A stretch of DNA of 64,000 nt from Austropuccinia psidii (taxonomy: Eukaryota; Basidiomycota; Pucciniomycetes; Pucciniales; Sphaerophragmiaceae). Below the pieces are notes generated by a model. It did no database searches, had not been told where the DNA came from, and saw only the letters and a program-made list of their open reading frames with translations. A program made the translations under genes and the position numbers. Where the stretch lies: the NCBI GenBank assembly GCA_023105745.1, contig JALGQZ010000004.1, positions 64,577,112 through 64,641,111 on the forward strand, in the 5' to 3' direction. How positions within the stretch are numbered: position 1 is the first letter of the stretch; each line of letters starts with the position of its first letter. Of this stretch, positions 32,886 through 43,100 are shown in pieces.

Positions 32886-35800
32886 TTACTTTGTAATGTT
32901 GGTGTTTCTAGTGTGTCTGAATCTCCTGAGGAGTTTGGTAGCTTCTGGTATATCTTTTTCTTCTAACCATTCATCCTCACAAGTTGGGTCACTGTACCTA
33001 ACGAGGTATTCCCTTACTTTTTTGGTTCTTAATTTCCTTTCTTTAAGAACTTTGGTAATTTTCTTATTACCAGATGTCTCAATAGGAGGTATAACTTGGG
33101 TAATCTTATTCCTCAAGGGAAATTTCTCAGCATCACTAGATTTGTATGGCTTTATCAAGCTTACTGGAAATGTAGGGTGCTTATTGCTAAGATCTTCAGA
33201 TAATTCTACTTCAACAGCATTTTCTCCATGGAGGGCCTTAATCACAAAAGGTCCTGCAAAGGAGTCTTTCAACTTTTTACATCCTTTGATGTTATTGAAG
33301 TTAGTGGTGGATACAAGAACTAAGGCCCCACTTTGAAATCTGGAGTTGCATGTGATTTATCCCATTTGTCTTTAGCATATGCAAAAGAGTCTTCCATGCA
33401 TCTTAATGCATGCTTTCTAGCTTTGTCTAGCATTCCTTTGAAGCTAGCAGCTGTGGGATGTATTTCACTTAAGTCTTTCCTCAAGTAATCTTGGGGTAAC
33501 TTGGGGTTCCATCCTTTTTCTAGAATAGCAGGAGTTTGATTGGTACTGGCATGGATTGATGTTTTATATGCTAATTCCAGTGCTGGCAACAGAGTACACC
33601 AATCATGGGTAAATCCATCACAATCTTTGAATTCAAGGCCATATGCACAAAATCTTCTCACCATGTCCTCTAAGGTTTGGATCATCCTTTCAGCCAGGCC
33701 ATCAGTTTGTGGGTGGTAGGCTGTAGAGAAAGACAGTTTAGTGCCAAATAATTGGTGAAAATTTCTCCATAGTGCTGAAGTGAATTTGGGATCTCTATCA
33801 CTGATGATATTTGTAAATATCCCAGTCCATGACACTACTCTATTCCATATCAGAAGAGCTGTATCCATGGCTGTATCATCTTTGTGACATGGTAAAAAGA
33901 TTGGAGTTTTACTGAATCTGTCCACAATTACTAGGCAAGAATTATAGCTCCTGTCACCTCCTGGTGGTAGGCCAGTTACCCAATCCATATGGACAATTTC
34001 CCAAGGTCTGTCTGGTTCTTGGATTTTTATCATATTTCCAAGTCTTTTGCCTGTGGATTTATTTGCCTTTTGGCATCTGTCACAGGTTTTGCAATACTCT
34101 GCAACATATTTCTGCCACATTGGCCACCATATGCAGGTCTTTACTTTTTCTCTTGTTCTGTCTTCAGACAGATGTCCTGAAAAGGGACTATCATGGCATT
34201 CTTTCATTACAAGATTGATTAATGACCTGTCTACAACTGTCATCACAAATGTGTGCTTGGTTCTGTGGTAAATTATACCATCCAGTAGGTGAAATCTTCC
34301 TTCATCATAAAATTTTCTCCATACTTCAACCAAGGCATGTATTAGAGAGTTGTCTTTACAGTCTTTGTTAAGTAATTGGCATAAGATGCTAAAGTTCTTA
34401 TCTTGGGTGTAACTACTTCTGACTTCTTCAAAGAAGGTGGTGTTCAAAGCTGTAACACTTATTCCTTCTATTGGAATTTGTGGTGAAGATTCTTCTGGCA
34501 CATAAGCAGGATTATCAATATCATTTGGTAATGGCCATCTGCTTAGTCCATCTGCATTCTTATGAATATTCCCATCCTTATGAACAATAGTCATATTGCC
34601 TCTGTATTCTTGTATGGCTATTTGCCATCTGAGCATGTGTCTGTTGGGTGTTTTCATGTTCAAAAGTGATTTGACAGCTGTACAATCTGTTATCACTTCA
34701 AAAACACATCCCTCTAAAAAGTAGTTCAATTTTTCCAAGGCCCAGACAAGGCATAGACATTCCATTTGACCTGCTCCATATCTGGCTTCAGTTGGTTTGA
34801 TTTGCCTGGATATGAAACATATGGGTCCTTCTACAGGCTTATCATTCATGATCTGAACTTGGTGAAGTGCAGCACCCAGTCCATCCCCTGATGCATCAAT
34901 ATACAGTTTGAAAGGCAATTTAAAGTCTGGCATCAGTAAGAGTGGAGCAGTGGTCAATGCTTCTCTTAGAGACTCAAAAGCTTTGACTCTGTCAACAGTC
35001 ATTTCAAACACTGTGTCTTTGTCACACAACTTATAAAGTGGTCTTGCTATGGATGCAAAATCTTTAATGTGTTGCCTGTAATATCCTGCAAAACCTAAGA
35101 ATGACTGAATTTCCTTCTTATTCTGAGGCATGGGTTTTAACAATACTGCTGCAACTTTTTTTTTGTCAATTCCAAGGGACAAACCAGATACAACATGTCC
35201 TAGTGCTTTAAGTTCTTTCAATCCAAAATGACATTTCTTCAAGGAGATTTTCATGTTTACTGATTGGATTTTTGTCAAAACTCTTGATAATCTGTACATG
35301 TGCTCCTCCCAGGTCTTTGAACAGATAATAATGTCATCAAAGTAAATGATTAACCATCCCTCTGAGAGTTCTTCAGGGAATATTTCATTCATCATTCTTT
35401 GGAAGTGTGAAGGTGCATTTTTGATACCAAAGGGCATCCTTAAGTATTCATACACTCCACAATGAACAATAATTGTCAAGTATTTTCTTGCTCTTGGTGT
35501 TACCACATTCTGATGGAATCCTTTAAGGGCATCCATAGTGGTTATATACACTGCTTGAGATATTTGAGTAAGGGCAATTTGAATTTTTGGTATTGGGTAT
35601 CTGTCTGGGACAGTGTAAGTGTTCAGAGCTCTAAAGTCCCCAACCATTCTGGATTTTCCATTATGCCACGCCACTATAACTGGTGTAGTTATTTCTACTT
35701 CCTCATTGTGGCCTACTTTTCTTATGACACCAAGGTCCAGAAGTTCTTTGATATGAATTTCTAGAGCTTCTCTTGATTTTGGACTTGCTGGATAAGCAGG

Positions 35801-37264
35801 TCTTCTTAAGAGTGGTGGATAAGGTCTCTCAATGTTAAGAATGATGTCAACTTCATGACCAACAATTGCTCCCAGGGGTTCTTTGTCTGTAGCAAATGAT
35901 CCTCTGTGGTCATAGAAAAGGGAAGAAAGTTCATTTTCTTGTTTATCAGTCAGATGAAGGCTTATTTCAGCCTCATTTAACTGTTCAGACTTGAATTTCT
36001 CTAGCTCTAAGTTGAATGGTGATACTTTGTTTACTGTAATTTGTCTTTTAAATGGTAAAAAGGCAAATTTCTGGCGCTTATTGTCCCCAATAGTAAAGTA
36101 TCTGTCTTTGTTATTATGTAAATCTATCCCATAAATGATTAAATAGTCATTTCCCAATATAAAATGGGTACTAGAGAAATTTTCCATAACAACAAATTCA
36201 ACTGTGATTCTCAAATTACCATTTATGTGTGGGAATATGACATTGGTCTCAAAGATTCCTAATGCTTTCATTGGGTTACTTGCACTGTTGAATTTTATCC
36301 CATCAATTGGTAACAATTGGTCTTCAAAATTTGGTACACAAGTCTTAAGGAAAGATTTTCCAACACAAGAGCAGAAGGCTCCTGGGTCAAGCAAAAGTTT
36401 GGTGGGCTTGTTGTCAATCACCACTTCTGTTATACAGGAATTACCAGCTGTATAGCCTTTTCCTCTGTTTGGTTTTGTCTTCATAAGTTGTGCATCTTGA
36501 ACTTTTGATAAATCAAGTTGACCATTGCTCAATTGTGGTAAGTGGGAATAAGCTTCCATGATGTCAAAAGTGGCATTGATGTTTTCTATATCTTTTGAAG
36601 ATTCAGAAAATATGGATGACTTGTCATCTGAATTGTCTTCAGTTATGTCTTCTTTTTCAACATCTGGTTCCTTTTCAATGTCAATTTCATTGATTTTCCC
36701 CCTTTTTGGACATGTATTGGCTAAATGGGTGGTGCTTTGGCAAATATGGCACTTTCTGACTGTATCTGCAGATTTATATTTAATATTACTAGAATTTTCT
36801 TTGGGGTTTTTGTCCACAGAATCTTTCCAAGGTGTATTAAACCTTGTTTTGAGATTCACCCTACTAGAACCAATTTTGGTTCTGGTGGTTACTTCTTCTA
36901 GTATATTGATAATATCTTCTGCTGAAGATTGTTCAGTAGTCCTGCTTTTGACAGCATGCTCTAAGTCACCTCCACATTGTCTCAGAATTTTCCTATGGAT
37001 CATAAATTCTGACATGTCAGGATATAATTCTGTTAGTCTGTCCTTTTGTTTGCAAAACCATGGTAAAGCTTTGTCTTTATCAGCATTAAATTTGGCAGTT
37101 TCAAAGGCTGTTTCAACTTTAAACCTCCAAGCATCATTTGCCCATTTGTTGATGATTTGGGTTTTCCACCAAGTCCAACTCTGGTGTCCATGTGCTTGTC
37201 TTATTTTGATGTACCATCTGTGAGCTGATCTGGTAAACAAGGTGTTAAACCTGGCTGTTACCAG
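32886..37264 (-). pseudogene. Family A gag(C-part)-pol polyprotein, chromodomain end
   Basis: Two frames: 37264-33320 and about 33318-32886, joined by a one-indel frameshift where element B reads [11 protein letters not shown]. In order on the minus strand: capsid C-part ([15 protein letters not shown]), zinc knuckle [14 protein letters not shown], protease [13 protein letters not shown] (the Asp-Ser-Gly site reads DPG here), RT with YFDDIII, RNase H ([22 protein letters not shown]), integrase zinc motif and DDE core ([23 protein letters not shown]), and a chromodomain (EYLVRYSD ... WLEEKDIPE). The frame would continue into 48270-49828 but for element B. The protease Ser to Pro change and the frameshift would impair it even without the insertion. 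Confidence 0.9.
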
Positions 37265-39456
37265 TGTGAGCCTGTGAGGTATGTTTAACATACCCATAAG
37301 GCCACAAATGATTTTATAAACAATTAAATTTGTCTTAAACAGACTTTTTAGTTGAATTTAAAATAAAAAATAATAAAAAATAAGTATAACTTTTTTTTGG
37401 ATAAACAAAGTTATAATTATTATGTCATTTTTGGATTCTACACCAAAAATAACCTAGGGTACACCCATAGGGTGTTATACCCAAAAACACTTATTTCTTG
37501 TGTTATTAGAAGATTTAAGAATCTCACAGTACTAATGTAACTTTTTAACATTTTTTTAAAATTGTTAAATTTAAGCTTAATTAAGCTTAAATTTAAAGTT
37601 ACATAAGGTTTATGCAACTTTACCAAAATTTTAGTTAAAATTGAGGTGTGGTGTATATTTACTGAATTGGCTAAGGATTTGCCATACAGAATGTAAATCC
37701 TGCGTGAGCTCAATTTAAAAGGGTTTAAGGCCATAGTATGGCTTTAAATAAATAAAAGGGCAAAATCCACGCAAAAAGGTGGGACAAAGGAAAAAGACCA
37801 AATAGAGCTGGGGTACCCAACTTTTTGGATCTGCAAGGATTCAATTAAGGTTGTCCACCTGTATTGGAGGATTTTCAACCTTATTTAAACTTTAAGATTA
37901 GACTTTGATCCAACCTTAAGGTTTAAACTGGTTTTATCCTAAATTGGACAGGAATTTCAAGCTGCCAAGAGGGTAAATCCCAATAAGCAGGCTTGGAATC
38001 AAGGTTTTAAGAACTGTCAAAGCTTAATCAAGCTTAAAAAGCTTAAATAAGCTTAAAACTTTAAGGTTTCAATGATCAAAACCTTATCAAAACTTAAGGT
38101 TTTGTGTGTATTGCTATTTTACGTGGAAAAATAGTAATAACTTCAAAAATTCATTAAAAATCCAAATCTTAATGGATTTGCTTGAAAATTTCACACAGCT
38201 TAGAATTTAATATTATCAATATATAAATTAAATTTTAAGTATCTTTTATTAATAGGTTTCCTGGGTAATTAGCCTGGAAAATTACTTTTTTAATTAAGCT
38301 TAAAGAAAATTATGATTTCTTTAAAAATTAATTAAAAATTCAGTTTAAGAGATTTCTGCTTGAAACTCTGATTTTATGTTGTTCATGTGATGAACTTTAA
38401 TATAAATAAACTTATTTTATATTAAAACTTAAAATAATTAAACTAAATGAGGATTAAAGTTACTTGGAGTTAAGAATAACACTGATAACTTTAAATTGGA
38501 AGTAAAAATAAGTTGCCTTAAGTTAAGAACTTAATTTTTAAGCATGGTTTTTCAGTTTTGACCTGAGCACGCCCTCTACATCCATTATGAATCATGAGAG
38601 CTGCTCTGTAGACATAAAAAGAGTCTTTTCATCACTGTTTTTGTCCATCATTCATAATCAATCCAATCATATTAGAAATTTAAACAGGTAAAGTTTTATT
38701 AAATATAAAATCTTATTATTAAAAGTAATTCTTAAGTTATTTTTATTCTTTATTTATTAAATTAAAGAATTGAAGTCATAGAATTCAGATTATTGTTGTA
38801 ATCATCTATAATAAATTTTATTATATAAAATTATCATCTTAAATATCTTTTAAAATCCACAAATTCCTCTCAAAAACTCTTTAATCATAAATTTTAGTAT
38901 AAAAAGTTGTTTTATCTTTGATTTTATTGATTTTTGGCGTGTTTTTAACTTATAATCATTATTTAATATAATAACTGTTGTTTTATAACTTGTTGTATTA
39001 AATAAATCTTATAAGTAAGTTTTCTCTAAAAGTTCTATATATTTTTTTATCTAGTAATAGTTTTTTTTATATAGAATTTTATTCTATACAGAATTATTTC
39101 TGCACAGTGTGTGATTAATTCTTTTTATAAATAATATTTATATTATTTATAAGTGGTTAATATTCTTATTTTCCACGTGTAATTGTCTCATTAAGAGCTT
39201 TACACTTCTTATTGTTATAACTGTCAGTGACTATAACAATAATAGAATAATTATAATTTATTATAATTATTATATTTTTTTTATTATTATATTATTATAA
39301 TAATAATTAAATTTATTTTTTTATATAATTATTTTTAATAATTATATTTAAATTTGTGGTTATAATATTTCATTATATTATATTTTTCTACTGAGGACAG
39401 TCATAGTACTCTTGATATTGTTACTATTATCAAGAGTTTCATAGACAAACCTTACA
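37265..39456 (+). mobile_element. 5' LTR of element B
   Basis: 2192 bases, TGTGAGCCTGTGAGG ... CAAACCTTACA. Holds a perfect 28-base palindrome at 37567-37594 (half-site AAATTTAAGCTTAA) and a cluster of AAGCTTA-type motifs near 38020-38060. The minus-strand 98-codon ORF at 37438-37734 recurs in the other LTR only because the LTRs are near-identical. Confidence 0.95.
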
Positions 39457-40010
39457 TTTGGGGGCCTGGCCGTGATTTTAAACCAATTTTTGGGACATAA
39501 ATCATATTCTAGACCTTATTTTACTGTTTTTTGACGTAAAATTGCCATATTTGTCTTAATATTGGCTTTTTTGGGACTTATCCCTTATAAATAATCTTTA
39601 TAATATTAATAAAGTTATTTTTTTCTTAAGAATATTGTTTGAAACAATATACTATTGAGTGACTTGGAATAAATTTCTTTTGTCTAACTAGTGGCTTTTT
39701 CACATCACAGACTTGAAATTTATTCTTTGAGTTATTCTAGTATAAAGTGAATAATAATATAATTTTGATTAATTAACTTGTTAATTGCATAATTATTATT
39801 TCTTTAAAGAAAATAATAAATCAAATAAAAATTCTTTAAAAATAAAAATCTTTACTAAAAATTTTTTTTTCTTTTATCTTAGACATTTTTCTTTATTTTT
39901 GACGTAATTTGCCATAAATTACATAAAAACAACTTTATTCAATAAGTTGAGTTTATAAGTTATTTTTATTATTTGATAAAATAACTTATATTTTTAAATT
40001 TTCTCTAGTG
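39457..40010 (+). other. Leader of element B with candidate primer-binding site
   Basis: TTTGGGGGCCTGGCCGTGA follows the LTR. Allowing a TT spacer, the site would start TGG and pair with a tRNA ending CCA; the tRNA is unidentified. The remaining sequence is AT-rich without a gene and ends TTTTCTCTAG (AG at 40007-40008), like a 3' splice site. Confidence 0.5.
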
Positions 40011-40151
40011 TCTTCCATCAGAGAAAGTTCTTCAGACTCTGAAGCCTCAGAGTCCAGTATTGAAATTCAAACCAGCCCAGCACCAAGGGGTTTAATAACC
40101 AAAGAGCCCTTTAAAGGTCCTGCAGGTGAATTCAATCCACTTTTACTCTAA
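40011..40151 (+). CDS. Leader ORF of element B, no ATG
   Basis: 46 codons open directly after the acceptor-like CTCTAG: Ser/Glu-rich start (SSIRESSSDSEASESS), then PRGLITKEPFKGPAGE, stop TAA at 40149-40151, 22 bases before the gag-pol ATG. Families A and D have an ORF in the same place after the same kind of AG. It may be a spliced exon or an upstream ORF; it may not be translated. Confidence 0.35.
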   Translation, partial: SSIRESSSDSEASESSIEIQTSPAPRGLITKEPFKGPAGEFNPLLL

Positions 40152-40173
40152 TTTTTATTAAAATTGACGTGAA

Positions 40174-43100
40174 ATGACTCCTACTAGAAGTGGAAGCAAC
40201 TACTCCATCCAATCAAATGGATCTGGACCAGGACACTCCAGCCATAAATCCAAAAGGCAAGAATGTCCTCCCAGAGGAGAGGCACAAATGGAGGATGCCA
40301 GAACTTCCACCAGTTCCCAAAGGTTAGCCAGCACCTTTGAACCTCTTATTGAGAGTCCAGAAGCTGACATAACTGCTATTGCTGTTAGACCTGAACCATT
40401 TCCAACAGGCAACTGTGGAAATTTATCAATCCCAATGGAAAAACTGGTTCCTGGCGTCAAAACAACAAGAGTGGGAACTCCTTCCAAGTCTTTGGATAGG
40501 CACCATGAACTCTTATCTTCAAGTGAAGAAGTTCATGGGGCCAGAAAAGACAGAAGATCTTCTATTGGGTTGGACACCAATGTCTGTCAAAGGACAAGTC
40601 CAACAGATAAAAGCTTGGTTGAAAAACCAAAGCATGTTATCAGAAGACCAGAAGAAGAAGTTGGCCCAGGGCAAGGACAACAGCCAAGTGGAAGCTCCTC
40701 AAGCATCCACCAGCAAAAATCCGCCTCAACAAGTGCCAAACAAGCCCAAGCAAGCCCCAAAGACCAACCAGAAGGGCAAGCAAAAGGCAAAGGGAAAAGC
40801 AAAGCCCAAGTGGAACAAGCCCTACCCTCAGAATTACAGAATTCCAAAGAAGGAAAAGACAGCCATGGACAATGTGTTCAATATGGCAAGAACTTTGATG
40901 GAATTCAAAAACAAGGAGGAGGAAAGATTGAACCAATCCTTTCCAAAGAAATAGACCCTGTAAAGCTTGTAACTTACTTTGAATCTTGTAATAAAGAAAT
41001 TATGGCAAAATTTAAAGCATTTGATCATGTCCAACAAAAGCTGGGCAATGAGATAGTACAAGTTAAAGACCAACAAAAGACCATTATTGGCCTTGAAAAT
41101 GTTAATAAGGCAAATATTTTGTCTTTGACGCAAATTTGTGAAAGACTTGAGCATAAAGTTACCTTACTCAATCAACCAGATGAGAATTCAATTTCTTTTA
41201 TAACTGGACAGTTAAGAGAATTGAAAATACAAGTTCAAAACTTGGAAAATTCAACTGGCCACAATGCAGCTCTTTTTCAAGAACAATTGGAAAAAAGTGA
41301 TAAAGCAAGACTTGAATTGAAAGAAGATATTCAATCAAGTATTAATAATATATCACTAAAAAATGAATTGCCAAGGCAATCCACACCATTTCTTGACAGA
41401 AATGATCTTAACTTGAATAATGATTTACATCATACAATTTCAAGTAATGATGTGGAAACTGCTTGCAATTACAAAGACATTCCAAGATTAGAGGAATGGC
41501 CAACCTTCAGTGGTGAAGGAGAATATAATCATATGGAATTTATGAAAACAATTGATATGTTCAAAGAAGACTTTAACATACCAGATGAATACATAAGTGC
41601 CAGATTACACTCATTATTTACCAAATCAGCTAAGAAATGGTATTATAAGATGAGACAAGACCATGGAAAACATTCCTGGCCTTGGTGGAAAGAACAAGTT
41701 ATTTCCAAATGGGCAAATGATTCCTGGAGATTTAGAATGGAAAATTCTTTTGAGGAAGCCATTTTTAATATTGAGAGGGACAGGCCCATGACTTGGTTTC
41801 TTAAACAGAAGGACAGATTAACTGCCCTTCATCCTGATATGTCTGAGCCAATGGTACATAAAAGGATATTAAGAAAGTGTGGTGGTGACCTTGAGCATGC
41901 TATAAGAAGCAGATGTATTGAGCCTTGCTCTACAGAAGATTATATCAATGCTATGGAGGATATCACTACTAGAACAAAAATTGGAAGAAATTGGTATAAA
42001 CCCCCAATAGACAACAAGACTAGTGGGAAACCAATTTCAAAACCAAATAAACCACATGACAGACCTCCTTTGAAATGTCATAAATGTGGAAGCACATCTC
42101 ATTTAGCAAACACTTGTCCAAAAAAGACAAGAGTCAATGAGATAAGTGTAGAAAAAGCGGAAGACACAAAAGAAACTGAGGTAGCTTTACATGAAAGTGA
42201 TTCTGAACCTTCAGAAGAAGAAGAAACATCAGAAGAACTTAGTATAGAGAATATTAATGTTTCTTTTGAGGTCACTGAGGTACATACTCACTTACCACAG
42301 TACAGTGATGAATGTATGGATCTCATACATGTGCAAGATGCCAGAATGCAAAAAACCAAACCTGCCAGAGGTAAAGGTTATACAGCTGGGTCATCTTGTA
42401 TCACTAATATTGTGATAAATAACACAGAAGCCAAGATACATCTTGACTCAGGTGCTTTTTGCACTTGTGTTGGGAAAGATTATCTTGACAAAATTTATAC
42501 CAATTGGCAAGACAAGCTGATGCCAATTGAAGGTGTAAAATTCAGCAGTGCTAGCCAGAATATGCATCCTTTGGGTATATTTGAAGCTACAATAATATTT
42601 CCTCACCCTGCAGGAAGTATGAGATTGAAAGCTGAATTTGTTGTTATGAATAATTGTACTTCACAACACTTTATACTTGGGAATGATTATCTCAATATCT
42701 ATGGTATTGATATTAATAATTATAAGGACAGATATTTCACTATAGGGGAAAATAAAAGGCAAAAATTTGCTTTTTCTCCAGAAAGAAAAGAAATTACTGT
42801 CATTCAACAAGTAAAAAATGTTAATAAAGAAAAATTTGTGTCAGATCAATTAAGTGAAGCACAAATTAGTCCTGAATTAACACCAGAAATGAAGGAAGAA
42901 CTTATTGAAATTTTATTTCAATTTCAAAAAGCCTTTGCTTCTGATGATGAACCACTTGGGGCTATAAAAGGCCATGAAGTGGATATCATGCTTAACGTGG
43001 AGAGACCTTATCCCCCACTATTAAGAAGACCAGCTTACCCAGCTAGCCCTAGGGCTAGAGAAGCATTAGAAAGTCATATTCATGAACTAATGAAACTGGG

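Noticed and set aside
36204..37223. Long plus-strand ORFs (for example 36558-37223) opposite the family A pol
   Set aside because: Antisense shadows of a well supported gag-pol frame with all its motifs; no motif of their own.
37438..37734. A 98-codon minus-strand ORF, identical at 46250-46546
   Set aside because: Identity is explained by near-identical LTRs; the reading frame is not kept in the diverged B-like LTRs.
40200..41154. Minus-strand ORFs opposite gag of element B
   Set aside because: Composition shadows of the Pro/Gln/Lys-rich sense strand. Unlike the +1 ORF1 they have no counterpart in family A.
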